The notes beneath the pieces are model-generated. The model saw only the letters and a program-made list of their open reading frames with translations, made no database searches and was not told the origin of the DNA. Shown here one piece after another: positions 21,021 through 32,270 of a stretch of DNA of 64,000 bases (its first letter is position 1; the number at the start of each line of letters is the position of its first letter). Made by a program: the position numbers and the translations under genes. Origin of the DNA: Bos javanicus (taxonomy: Eukaryota; Chordata; Mammalia; Artiodactyla; Bovidae); contig NC_083882.1 of assembly GCF_032452875.1 (NCBI RefSeq), positions 33,100,001 through 33,164,000 on the forward strand. Reading direction: 5' to 3'.

Positions 21021-22384
21021 GAGATCATGCAAGTGGATTCAAAACAGAGAAGACTGGTCACATGGTTCTTCCTTTTTTCGTAGGGAGCCATGACACTGAA
21101 TTGAGTGCCATTCTTTCTTGCACTTAAATCACAGTGTCCACATTCTCAACTGGAATTATCAAGGGCTAGGCATTATGGCTAAATCTATGTTCATTCAGGT
21201 TTCAAAGCCATCTTCTAGAAAACTTAGCAACATAAAAAACACGAGTTTAGATACGAACTTTTCATCCAAGAGCATTTAGAAGGGTGCAATAAATCAGTTC
21301 AACAAACATTTATCTTGAAAGAAGTCCTTTTTCTCTAAGCTTTTTACAACTTTGTACAGCTCAAAAGAAATGTAATCCCTTATATTGTCCCCTTATTGGT
21401 TCATAAATCATTAATATGCTGGTTCAAATAAGCTTTATAAGATAAAAAAAAAATCACCCTCTCACTGAAGTTGTTGAAAGCAGATTTTCCTCTTAAATAT
21501 GGAGGTCATTTTTTACAGAAAAGAAACCTAAATCTATTATAATACTGTTGCCTGTGAATCTGAACTATCAAATTTGACTAAATACATTTTCCTATTATTT
21601 ATCTGTATTTACAGGATATACCTAAGATTGCATTCGACCATTCTAAACCACTCAGCAAGTCAGATATATCAAAGCTTTCAGACAATAGTGAAAGTTTCAG
21701 TGAAGAGTTGAAAGGGAGTCCATGTTTTGGTCATCTACAGCAACAATGAGCTGTTGAACGGAAAAATTAAATCACTAGGGCTACTCAGGGCAGCTCACAC
21801 CCAAAATAAGACCTTTATTCACAGCCTTATAAATAACCTCTGCATCACAAGTACTGCCAGGATTGAATAAAGAGATTTTAAAAGAAGGCTGTTGATAGAT
21901 AATAAGCTATTATCCTCCAAGACTTGGCAAACTGGCTGTTGGCCAAACTTGTATTTGGATACTCCTGGAAAGATAGAATATGACAGTTAATTGGTTTATG
22001 TGAGAAAAGCCAAATATCTTAAAAACATAGCCCATGCCAGTAAAGTGCTGCTGGAAGAATATTTTCTCAGAAAGTCAACATGTCAACAACATCAGCCAGA
22101 TGTATGAATAGTATCTTCAATAATAGCTAATGAGGTATCTCCTCTGGGTCTTCTCACCTTCTACTTACTAGCCATGAACACGTCTATCTTCTTCCACTGA
22201 ATCAAACTTGCGGGTCCCCCAAAAATCACTGCAGTGGGTGGTTAAGATATCTAATCTATTTCTATAATAAATTCCCCCACGTGTTATTTCCAAATCATGC
22301 TAAGTTGATCTACCTTACATGGACAAAATCGGTAAAAGATGCTGGTGTCAAATAATTTGATTCCATACTTTTTAGCTAAGATTT
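21021..22384. other. No gene; unassigned AT-rich sequence, 1.36 kb
   Basis: No interspersed repeat is recognised apart from a possible L2 terminus scrap at 21290-21320. No open frame of note. Confidence 0.4.
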
Positions 22385-22495
22385 CATGGAGGCTGTGACT
22401 GTCCTCTGTCACACAGCAAAGGATAGTAGCAGACCTAGGTACAAAATTCAGGTTTGTTGATCCTTATCAAGGACTCCGTCCACTGATAGAATGCT
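22385..22495 (-). mobile_element. Possible MIR (antisense)
   Basis: 'ctgtcacacagcaaaggat' followed by 'ttcaggtttgttgatcc' resembles the antisense MIR 5' half. Weak. Confidence 0.4.
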
Positions 22496-24551
22496 GAGAT
22501 TCTATGCCTGTTGTATATGAATCAGGAGCTAAATCACTATTCTGAAGCTGCATTTATATACATAAACACAAACATACACACACCCCTCTAAAGAGTATCT
22601 ACAGTTTGATTCAGGATCAATGTATACACTTTCCTGAATCCACCCAAAAGGAGTGGAATGAAATGTCACCTGAATGGGAGGTGCTGTGGAAGAAGTTTCT
22701 AGAAGAAAAAGAAGGGATTATTACCTGAAAGTTTGGTGCTCAAATTGAACAGGAGAAACAAAGGTAAAGCAAGAGGAAAACTCAGGTCTTACAGACAGTG
22801 AATAGGCTCACTCAGAAGAGGGAGGTGTGTGCACCACAGGCGTGAGCAATCAGATGAGTGGAAAAGAGGGTTAGGCTGTGGCTGGGGCATGGTGAGTGGC
22901 TGAGGACCTAAAATGACAAGTTCTGGACATGTGGTGGGGTGTTCCCTTGAGGGAAGCCCCTTGCATTTCACTGCTACTGCAGGATTCCCTAATGCAGGAA
23001 AGCTGGGGAGAACATACTCATTTTTCCTGCCATGAAGAGCCTCCCTTTGTGGGCACATCTTGTTGCTGTGATTCTGTGATGAACGGCATGGCCCCCGAAT
23101 CAACAAGCCCCAGCTGGAGGAGCTCCTGCCTCCAGTTGAGAGCTCAGGCTTTCTGTTCTCACTGAGCCCCACTTCCTCGTCTACTGAACACATCAATACC
23201 CAGACTCCACGGAGGCCAAGGCCAAACACCAAGTCTAAGAATCACAGGCAGAACAGAGTTTAAGACTGCCAAGTCAGGCCTTTGGAGATGGGCTGAGATC
23301 AGATCCAAGGAGCCTGGCGGGCTACAGTCCCTGGGGTTGCCAAGAGTAAGACACGACTGAGCATGCACATGTAGGACCGATGAGAACAAAAGCAGCTGAC
23401 AACAGCCCATAAGGATGTGTTTGCAATGGATGTTTAGGCTGGATGAAAGGGAGAGGCAGGAAGGTATGCTGTGGGGAGCAGGGAGTGAGCAGACTGGTAG
23501 GCATGTCAAGAATGCAAAAAGGAAAAAAAATTACAGTCATTTTACTGTACAGTTTCCAGAGGAATGAGCACATCCAGTAAAGCTGCCTGTTATAGTTATC
23601 TTCTGACTTGCAATTTGCAATAGGATAATGTTTTCCCAGTTTGAAGAATATTCTTATTCATTCAGAGAAACAAGATAATATCCTTAATTTTCTATACTTC
23701 CAGTGGCCCCAGTTATTTCCAGGAAAAAAAATAGAAAAATAAATAAAATCCTAAATTAACCCAAGGAGACATCCTAGGATTTCTGTCATTGGTAGCTATT
23801 CCCTTTCAAAGGCATGTGTTCCCCTGATGAATCATGAGCCCTATAATACCCAAGCACTTTCTTTCTCTAAATCCTTCCTGTCTCATCTGCAAAGCTAAGG
23901 CACTGGCTCCAAAGACAGCTTGGTTCTATTCTACTTTAACAAGCCATAAGTCCAGGAATATACTTGGGTTCAGCCCGAGTACATCTTTACGTAGGCATTT
24001 TATCTATCTTACTACAATAACAAGAACACACCCTAGATAGGAAAACTATGCTGAAAAAAAACAAGGCTCTGTCAGCACAATGTATGGGCGTGGTGAAAAA
24101 AGGCAATTAGACTGTGTGCAAGTCAAAAATAAATGATTTAAAAAAAAAAAAAAGCAGTTTCTGATAAACAGTTTAAGCTCATAGAATGTGGTAGAGAAAG
24201 ATGGCATACAAAATATTGCATAGATTCAGATCTGTTGTAGCATGAGTCAGAGAGGATGGGAGAAAAATAAGAAAGTAAAAGATGCTTTTAGAATGACTAC
24301 AGGAAAACACCGCAAATGACTGTACAGCTATTGTTCTGACCCTATATTTTCACTTAGGTGTTTTTACAATTTTCTTAACTCCACATTATATGGCCAAATC
24401 TCTTTACTTCTCATCTCTCTCACCCCAAAATAAAATTTTGCATTACTCTAGAATGTGCAGTTTGCATTTGAGGAAATCTTGAGTCATCAAATGATCAGAT
24501 TAGAGTCAAACAAGACAAGAAAGAAACATCCCTCCTAATTACTTCCACTCT
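22496..24551. other. No gene; mostly unassigned, 2.05 kb
   Basis: The only recognised elements are a Bov-A scrap at 23308-23372 and a poly(A) run near 24139-24154. A 147-codon antisense frame (22789-23232) and an overlapping 116-codon frame (23159-23509) lie in moderately GC-rich sequence; neither shows a domain, repeat or codon pattern that supports a gene. Confidence 0.4.
23308..23372 (+). mobile_element. Bov-A SINE scrap
   Basis: 'aggagcctggcgggctacag' to 'agacacgactgagcatg', the 3' third of a sense Bov-A unit. Confidence 0.75.
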
Positions 24552-24760
24552 GCTGTGTGCTCAGTCATGTCTGACTCTTTGCAACCCTATGCATGGACTG
24601 TAGCTTCTCTGTCCATAGGATTTTCCAAGCAAGAATACTGGAGTGTGTTGCTATTTCCTTCTCCAGAGGATCTTTTCCACCCAGGTATTGAACCTACGTC
24701 TCTTGTGTCTCCTGCTTGGCAGATGGATTCTTTACCACCAGCACCATCTGGGCAGCCCAA
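24552..24760 (-). mobile_element. Bov-tA SINE (antisense)
   Basis: Complete antisense copy ending in 'accatctgggcagccc'. Related flanks 'acttccactct' and 'atttccactct' mark the target duplication. The antisense 60-codon frame and sense 75-codon frame are SINE-derived. Confidence 0.9.
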
Positions 24761-24884
24761 TATTTCCACTCTAAATGTGTAAAAAGGATAGCTGCAAAGA
24801 ACATCAAGACTTTCATAACCTCCACCATTCTCTCAAAAATTTCTCATCACTTATTTCATAGCTGGAAAATGGACAGAAACTACT

Positions 24885-25010
24885 TCTCATCCCCATTATA
24901 CAGCTGAAGAATCACAAGTTGAAAGAAGTCAAGTAACTTGTCACACAGCTGAAAACAGGAACTCGATCCTCTGGCTCTAGGTTTCTCTAAGACTCTGCTG
25001 CCTGGCTTGA
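24885..25010 (-). mobile_element. MIR SINE (antisense)
   Basis: Antisense MIR order is clear: 'cattatacagctgaagaatc', 'caagtaacttgtcacacag', 'gaactcgatcctctggctc'. Confidence 0.75.
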
Positions 25011-25625
25011 CTCTTGTTTGGAGCAAAATGCTAGGCAACAAAGCTCCCACAGGCAGTGTGTTGGCAGAACCTGCTCTGGCTGGGGGTGAATGTGTTGAAC
25101 CCCAATTGCTCAGAATAGCTCAAAGCACCTTGGAAGGAGTGCTGGTTTCTAAAGACATTCCCACTTGGGGAGTGCTCCTGCTTCTACTCAGCCCATCTGT
25201 CATTATGAATCTTGGGTAACACATCAGAGATTGTGCAATATATGGAAACATATTGAACATATTATATATGTCAGAGATGTCTTCTCTCATATTTCCATTA
25301 AAAGCTCCTAGCTATGCCAAAACTTTCTCATTCCCAAATGAAGTTCATTTCAATAAATGAGATAATGGATGAAACTTAAAGAGGTAGAGTTGGAAAGGAG
25401 AAGGGGGACTTGTCCCCCACACCAATCATACGATAGGCATCTCAGAAGAAAGGATATATTTCTCCGATGATATGCCATCTTTTAAGGCCTACAACCTGTA
25501 ACATACAACTTTCAATTCACTTTCCCTAACTACTTCTTCTAACCTAGATAACAAAGATCAGAGGACCAAAAAGTGAACAGAAGTGAGTCTACGTGGTATG
25601 CATATGCATAGACAGAGAGCGTACG
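25011..25625. other. No gene; unassigned sequence
   Basis: No repeat or gene recognised; the 70-codon frame at 25007 is unsupported. Confidence 0.4.
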
Positions 25626-25828
25626 GGTGTTTCATTGGCGCTAATGGTAAAGCATCTGGCTGCAATCCAGGAGACATGGATTCAATCCCTGGGTCAGGAA
25701 GATCCCCTGGAGGAGAAAATGGCAACCCACTCCAGTATTCTTTCCTGGAGAATCCCTTGGACAGAGGAGCCTGGTGGGCTACAGTCCATATGGTCACAAA
25801 GAGTTGCAACTGAGCGACCCGGCACACA
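25626..25828 (+). mobile_element. Bov-tA SINE
   Basis: Sense copy with a diverged head and intact 'ggattcaatccctgggtc', 'ggcaacccactccagtatt' and 3' end. All long frames here (76-118 codons) are SINE-derived. Confidence 0.9.
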
Positions 25829-25998
25829 TGCAACATGTGGGTCTGGGTGGTGGGGGCCCAGGGGGAGGTGGGGGAGTGTCCTCTCTATTGGGAGAAATGT
25901 AATGATTCTGAAAGTGTTCATTTCCAAGTCTTTTTCAGACGAAAAATGAATGGCTTCAGAGTTTCATGGTATACATTCCCAAAGATATGGGAATACTA

Positions 25999-26928
25999 GA
26001 TGCAGCTCAAGAGGCAATTTATGACCAGACATAAAACAACAGACTGGTTCAAAATTGGGAAAGAGTATGTCAAGGTTGTATATTGTCACCCTGCTTATTT
26101 AATTCATATACAGAGTACGTCATGTGAAATGCTGGGCTGGATGAATCATAAACTGGAATCAAGACTGCCAGGAGAAATATCAACCTCCTCAGATATGCAG
26201 AAGATATCACTCTAATGGCAGAAGGTGAAGAGGAACTAAAGAGCCTCTTGAAGAAGGTGAAAGAGGAGAATGAAAAGAAGGCTTAAAACTCAACATTCAG
26301 AAAACTAAGATCATAGCATTTGTCCCATCACTTCATGGCAAACAGATGTGGAAAAAATAGAGGCAGTGACAGACTTTATTTAAAATCACTGCAGTTGGCG
26401 ACTATAGCCATGAAATTAAAAGACACTTGCCACTTGGAAGAAAAGCTATGACCAACCTAGACAGCACATTAAAAAGCAGAGATATCACTTTACCATCAAA
26501 TGCCCATACAGTGAAAGCTATGATTTCTTCCAGTAGTCATATGAGAGTCGGACCATGAAGAAGGTTGAGGGTCAAAGAATTGATGCCTTTGAACCGTGGT
26601 GTTGGAGAAGACTCTTGAGAGTCCCTTAGACAGCAAGGAGATCAAACCAGTCAACCCTAAAGGTAATCAACCCTGGATATTCATTGGAAGGACTGATGCT
26701 GAAGCTGAAATTCCAGTACTCTGGCCATTTGATGGGAAGAGCCAACTCATTGGAAAAGACCCTGAAGGCAGGAGAAGAAGGGGACAACAGAGAGTGAGAT
26801 GGATGGCATCATCGACTCAATAAGAGTTTAAGCAAACTCTAGGAGATGGTGAAGGTCAGGGAAGCCTGGCATGCTGCAGTCCATGGGGTTGTAAAGAGTC
26901 AGACACAACTTAGCGACTGAACAACATA
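25999..26928 (+). mobile_element. BovB LINE, RT region to 3' end
   Basis: The longest BovB piece in the window. In sense it encodes decayed reverse transcriptase: an LLRYAEDITLMAEGEEEL block at about 26185-26245, where the family's YADD catalytic box reads YAED (26194-26205), then IQKTKI, KSRDITLP and the C-terminal RRRRGQQRVRWM block. Several frameshifts and stops break it, so it is not functional. The 3' end is 'cttagcgactgaacaac'. Confidence 0.9.
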
Positions 26929-26929
26929 A

Positions 26930-27110
26930 TCTTTTATTTCATCTTCAAAACAGACCATATGGAAAAGGCATCATACTACCCATTTTACAGATTAGAAAAT
27001 GGATTTCAAGGAAGTTCAGAAACTTGCTCAAGTTAAAACATCTGCTCAGTGACTAGGGAAGAACTCAACACCAGTTCCTTCCAGTTCTCAGACCTGGCTT
27101 TCACCACCCC
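26930..27110 (-). mobile_element. MIR SINE (antisense)
   Basis: Antisense MIR order is readable: 'acccattttacagattag', 'agaaacttgctcaagtt' and 'ctcagacctggctttcac'. Confidence 0.7.
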
Positions 27111-27767
27111 CTGTCTCCTCTCCACATTCTCCTGGTCCACCTCTGGTATCTGGAACATGCTTTCTCCCTAATGTACATATTCCTGAGAAGGGATGGGCAG
27201 GGGGAGCTTTCTCCTTTCTTCCCAGCAAATTTACCACCTTCAGCAATTCCTTCCAAATTAGAAGAAGGGAGGCATACATAAAGCCAAGACCTAAGAGGGG
27301 AAATATTAATATTTCATGTGTGCTTTTTTTACAATGCCACTTCCTGGGAAATATTAACTCTCTCTCAAATGCTATCCAAGGTTTGGCATATGTGTAGAGA
27401 CTCGACACAACATATAATCATGGAGGAAGGAAACATCTGACAGTGTGTCCCAAGGAGAGAGTGTGTTAGGATGGAGGGCAGACCCCAGACCTCCTGTCTC
27501 TAATCACCAGGGAACCTTTGCCACTGAGCTGTAAATTCCAGCCTTCTCAGTCGTCTGATGCAAAGAAAAGCCATAAGCAGGACATCTGCAGCACTGTATG
27601 AGGGCAGCCACACTCCCCACTCGCCCTCAAGATCTTATCCTCTGGTAGGTCAAAGAGCAGAAATTCTGCCTGATTGCTGAGCCCAGGGATCCTGTCTCAT
27701 TCATTCCTGGTCCCTGGTCCCCTGCCTACAATACTTACAGTTGACATTAAAATTGACTGTAAGGGAC
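27111..27767. other. No gene; unassigned sequence
   Basis: No family recognised. The antisense 106-codon frame (27088-27408) overlaps MIR and is unsupported. Confidence 0.4.
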
Positions 27768-28050
27768 TTTCCTGGTGGTCCAGTGGTGAAGAATCTGCCT
27801 GCCAATGCAGGGGACAAGCCCTGGTCTGGAAGCCCGGGTCTGGAAAGATCCCACATGCCACAGAGCATGCGCACCACGACCACTGAGCCCGTGCTCTAGA
27901 GCCCACGCTCTGCAACGAGAAGCCACTGCAGTGACAGATCTGTGCACCACAACAAAAGTATCCCCCACTTGCTGCAACTAGAGAAAGCGTGTGCGTAGCA
28001 ACCAAGACCCAGCAGAGCCATAAACAGATAAATAAAATTTTTAAAGCTGA
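27768..28050 (+). mobile_element. CHR-type SINE
   Basis: Sense copy with the head 'actttcctggtggtccag', internal 'gagcccgtgctctagagcc' modules and tail 'agagccataaacagataaat'. Four overlapping frames of 60-102 codons are SINE shadows. Confidence 0.9.
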
Positions 28051-28884
28051 TCATGAGAGAATTATAATTTAACTTTGTTGACAGAAGTATTTCTACTTAA
28101 GATGAACTTGGTCATGTCCGTCACCTGGCGTCAACTAGGTCTCTGACCTGGAGGCTGTCGCACAAAGACCCTTTCAAACTAATGTAGAGATCTAGACCAT
28201 CCAAGATTAACAGAAACATATGGGTCTTGAAAACCAAATGCCCTGGGTAGGTCTTGTTTGTATCTTGATTCAAGTAAACTCTCTATAAAGCCATTTGGGG
28301 GCAGGTGGGGAATTTTGACTATAGATGGGATGTATCAAAAAAATTATTGCTTTGGATAATGTCGTTGTATAAGAAAGCAAACTTTCAAAATTTCTAATCT
28401 AACATTTAATGGTTTCAAATGTCATGTTTTCTGGGATTTACTTTAAAATACTACCCCCCAAAAGAAGAGCTAAAATCTAAATATTGGGTACATGAGGGGT
28501 CACTACACCGTTCTCTTTACTTTTATGCCTATTTGTAATTTTTCTTATCAATTTTATGAGTGCAAATCAATCATTGAGACATGACATGGTTCTGCTTTTA
28601 CTTGCAAAAGTGCTATTCTGATGTATGATCCAGTACTGATGTATACATATTCTCACGTATTCTCTAAGAAGAGAGGTGCATTTTGAATATTTTATAGGTA
28701 AGTTTTTTTGAAGTGGATCATTTAGATATTATGAACTAAAAGTGTTTTTAGCACAGGCTAAAGTAAAATATAAAACGCATAGAATCCCAGGTCAGGGCTG
28801 CCTATTGTAATCGTCGTTCATGTCGGTGAACATCATGGATGAATTCAGACCAGGTGGACGACAAAAAATTCACTCTATCAAACA
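28051..28884. other. No gene; unassigned sequence, 0.8 kb
   Basis: AT-rich; nothing recognised. Confidence 0.4.
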
Positions 28885-29338
28885 CACACACAGTTCAGTT
28901 CAGTTCAGTCGTTCAGTCATGTCCAACTCTTTGTGATCCCATGAATCGCAGCACGCCAGGCCTCCCTGTCCATCACCAACTCCCGGAGTTCACTCAGACT
29001 CACGTCCATCGAGTCAGTGATGCCATCCAGCCATCTCATCCTCTGTCGTCCCCTTCTCCTCCTGCCCCCAATCCCTCCCAGCATCAGAGTCTTTTCCAAT
29101 GAGTCAACTCTTCACATGAGGTGGCCAAAGTACTGGACTTTCAGCTTTAGCATCATTTCTTTCAAAGAAATCCCAGGGCTGATCTCCTTCAGAATGAACT
29201 GGTTGGATCTCCTTGCAGTCCAAGGGACTCTCAAGAGTCTTCTACAACACCACAGTTCAAAAGCATCAATTCTTCGGCACTCAGCTTTCTTCACAGTCCA
29301 ACTCTCACATCCATACATGACCACTGGAAAAACCATAC
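28885..29338 (-). mobile_element. BovB 3' fragment (antisense) in a CA stretch
   Basis: Antisense BovB 3' end; the minus strand encodes the same C-terminal block as at 5.2-5.7 kb (RRIDAFELWCCRRLLRVP, GGIGGRRRRGRQRMRWLD). It is flanked by 'acacacacac' on the left and 'acacacacatacac' on the right, as if inserted into a CA run. The 146-codon sense frame is a shadow. Confidence 0.9.
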
Positions 29339-29489
29339 ACACACATACACAATGTCCTGATCACACACCACTCACCCAGAAAACTCTTTGTCATCATCAG
29401 CCACTAGAACTTTGTGTAGTGCCTTCATTTAACAAGCGTTTAGGATACTTATATTGAAGCAGACACTCTTCTATGCCCTTCCAAAATCT

Positions 29490-29662
29490 TAACTCATGAC
29501 TAAGAACAATCTTTGAGGGAGGTGCTATTATTATTTCTCCTATTACAGATGAAGACACTGAAGGACAGAGGAGCTAAACAGCACAGTTTTAAGTGGCAGA
29601 GCTGGGATGTGAATCTATACACTTCAACTTCCAGAGTCTGCTCTTAACCACCATGACATGGA
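29490..29662 (-). mobile_element. MIR SINE (antisense)
   Basis: One of the clearest MIRs: 'gggaggtgctattattattt', 'attacagatgaagacactg', 'agtggcagagctgggatgt' and 'gctcttaaccaccatgac' in order. Confidence 0.85.
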
Positions 29663-30226
29663 TCCTCACTATTATAGCCATTAAATCAAAACAGTCATTG
29701 AGGTGGTACTTTTTAAATAATCATGAAAAAATAAATTATCCATCCTTAGGAACTTTTAATAATTTTTTCAACATCCATGAACATAACAGAAGCAGCATTT
29801 GAATCAAACGTCCTAAGACAATTGAGATCACAACGTGCCCAGGTGTGACTTTTCTCCAGGGCTCACCAGCTCCGGAACCACCTTCAACCTTCCCTCCTAC
29901 CCCTTTCTCTTCAGGCTGCTTCCATCTCCCTTTCCTGCCCGTGAACTCCTGTTTTGAAAGCCAGCCCCATCACCCTTACCTCTGAAGATGTGACTGCAGC
30001 TTAGACTGGAGGTCTTATTCTCTGCTTCCTCCGTCTTTCTGTAGTTCTGTTCCTCCAATATATCACACCTCACATGGCACTGACGGTGGTTTTTTCACCC
30101 TTATCTCACAGTACATGAGGATATTGGTAGGAAAAAGACTGTCCTCACCTTAATTGTCACTGACACCTAGTCAGTCTCCTGGCATGAAACAGTCCTTAAT
30201 AAATGCTTATTCACTGTATCTGACAG
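29663..30226 (+). mobile_element. Possible L2 3' end
   Basis: The block 29900-30218 is pyrimidine-rich and ends with 'ctggcatgaaacagtcc' and 'ttaataaatgcttattcac', like an L2 3' terminus. The first 200 nt are unassigned. Confidence 0.4.
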
Positions 30227-30412
30227 CAGTGGTCCCCAACCTTTTTGGCACCAGGGACCATTTTTGTGGAAGAAAATTTTTCTGAGGACCAGGGCAGGGG
30301 CGTGGGAATTATTCAAGCACATTACATTGATTATGCACTTAATTTGTATTACTGTTACATCAACTCCTCCTCAGATCATCAGGCATTAGATTCTGGAGGC
30401 TGGGAACCCCTG
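30227..30412 (+). mobile_element. MER1-like non-autonomous hAT element
   Basis: It begins 'cagtggtccccaaccttttt' with 'ggcaccagggaccattttt' and ends 'ctgggaacccctg', giving imperfect terminal inverted repeats (cagtggtcccc against caggggttccc). No matching 8-nt target duplication is visible, consistent with age. Confidence 0.75.
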
Positions 30413-30903
30413 TTCAGGACCTCAGGGTCACCTCGTACCCTGTTGATACCTCGGCTCCAACACTTGAGGACCTCAACTAGAACTCCCTGTGGCATCTCTT
30501 CTTCATGATCAGGCCAAGCTCTTCAGGGGCAGGGAGGATGCCACCTCCGTTTCGCTTCTCGTCACACCCACCACAGTTCCTTGTTGATGTTCAAGGATAA
30601 ATAGTTATTGCCATTAACCATCATTCTTATGTAGACGGATGGAAATGCCAATGGCTGAAGTTCTAGCCAATGGAATGACAGACAGGCCAATTATTTGTGA
30701 TATACCTCTCCTTCAGAATGAGACACCTGGCTCAAAAATGGGGATGCACAGTCTTTGGGAAGTGATTTCTAGCCACTTTAGCGTCTCTGCCTCCTTTGGT
30801 TGTGGCTGCTGCCCACTGGAATTCCTTCAGTTAAGGTGGGAAGCTACAAGTATAAAAAGTATACTTGTTTGTTTTGAGAACGCAACCACATAAAAACCAC
30901 AGA
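30413..30903. other. No gene; unassigned sequence
   Basis: No family assigned; the 84-codon frame at 30639 has no domain signal. Confidence 0.4.
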
Positions 30904-31236
30904 AGGGACTTCCTTGGTAGCACAGTGGATGGGAATCCTCCTGTCAATGCAGAGGACGTGGGTTCAATCCCAGGCCCAGGAAGATTCCACATACCACAGG
31001 GCAACTAAGCCCATGGCCACAACTACTGAGCCTGCTTGCCTAGAGCCTGTGCTCCACAAAAAGAGAAGTTTCACAATGAGAAGCCTGCACCCCACAACAA
31101 AGAGTAGCCCCCTCTTGCCACAACTTGGGGGAGCAAAGCAATGTAGACCCAGTGCAACCAGAAATAAAAATAAATAAAATCATTTTTACACTTTTTAAAA
31201 AATAAAGTTCATACTCATAAAAAAAAAAAAAAAAAG
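30904..31236 (+). mobile_element. CHR-type SINE with long A tail
   Basis: Sense copy from 'gggacttccttggtagcac' to the A-rich tail and a pure A run (31219-31236). 'cacagaa' occurs at both edges as a possible short target duplication. Confidence 0.85.
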
Positions 31237-31239
31237 CAA

Positions 31240-31706
31240 GCACAGAAAATTACTTTGGAGGATGACAGCACCAAATAACTAAGACTGTGTGTGGAAACCA
31301 CTTCAAGTACAGCAACGATGTAAGACGGGGCTCCAGTCAAACACAGCCAAATCCTAACCTCGATCTAAAATCAACAGTCTTGGCATTTCTTGGCTCATAG
31401 GTAGTTCTGAGGTCAAGGTACAGCAAAGCATAGAGCAAAATAGGGAGGATGGATCATAATTCACTGATGCTGTCTTAATTCCAGAATGAATGGTAGGTTT
31501 GAGAAAACACACATTAACCCCTTTCCTGCAGATAAACACGAGAACCTTCTAATATCCCCCCATTCCTGAAAAAATAAAAGGGTTACTTTATAAAGAGAAA
31601 GCCCTGAAGACAAAACTTACAGCAATTTATATCAGAGCTTCAGTGTGTAATAAATAATTCAGAACTACTTCTAATTTTTAAATATTTGTTAAAATATCAT
31701 CTACTA
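31240..31706. other. No gene; unassigned sequence
   Basis: Nothing recognised. Confidence 0.4.
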
Positions 31707-32270
31707 TGACTACATGCTGTCCAATACTATATGACACATGTCCATATGTCCACATATGTCCAATGCTATAAGACACATGAAATATGGCTAGTCCAAATTG
31801 AGATGGTTGTATAAGATGTCGTCAGTACAAAAGACACATCAGAATTCATCATTTTGGTAACACAACTATACTTCAATAAAATTAAAATAGTAAAAATATT
31901 GAGTATACAGTTCAAAAAAAGAGAATGGTATCACAACTGCCATGAAAAAAAAAATGAGTTTCATGGATAACAGAGTGACCAATAATGGTGAATGGGGCAG
32001 TTCAAATAAAGATTTTTTAACCTCAAAAAAAAAAAAAAAAGAATTCATCAGTTTGGTTTTTAAAATGTCAAATATCTCATTAACTTTTATACTGATTAGA
32101 TATGGAAGTAATAAACTTTTGAATATGCTGGATTAAGTAAAATATATTATCAAAATTAATTTCACCTCTTTATTTTCACTTTTTTAATGTAGTTACCATA
32201 AACTTTAAAATTATAAATGGCTCATGGTGTGGTTTGTATTCTATGTCTGTTGGGTAGCATTACTTTAGAC
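31707..32270 (-). mobile_element. MER33-like hAT element (antisense), interrupted
   Basis: The left part has 'catgctgtccaatac' and 'tatggctagtccaaattgag'. The right part has 'aaatatctcattaactttta', 'ttatcaaaattaatttcacc' and 'ttaaaattataaatggctc'. Together they give the order of a MER33-type element in reverse. It holds a retroposed insert (31858-32039) and an internal 23-nt duplication (31718-31740 and 31757-31779). Confidence 0.7.
31858..32039 (+). mobile_element. Retroposed insert: L1 tail plus extra 3' sequence and poly(A)
   Basis: A 17-nt target-site duplication (31841-31857 and 32040-32056, one mismatch) frames it. The first 40 nt look like a ruminant L1 3' terminus ('caactatacttcaataaaat'). 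About 140 nt of unrelated sequence follow, ending in AATAAA (32005-32010), 14 nt, then a 16-nt poly(A). This fits an L1 3' transduction. Confidence 0.65.

Noticed and set aside
22789..23232. 147-codon open frame on the minus strand in moderately GC-rich DNA
   Set aside because: No domain, signal, splice sites or codon pattern visible; overlapping frames on both strands are of similar length, as expected by chance in GC-richer DNA. Conservation data would be needed to revive it.
29017..29457. 146-codon open frame
   Set aside because: It is the reverse reading of an antisense BovB fragment.
31858..32039. Processed pseudogene as the explanation for the poly(A) insert
   Set aside because: Not excluded, but the first 40 nt look like an L1 3' terminus, so a 3' transduction is the better reading.
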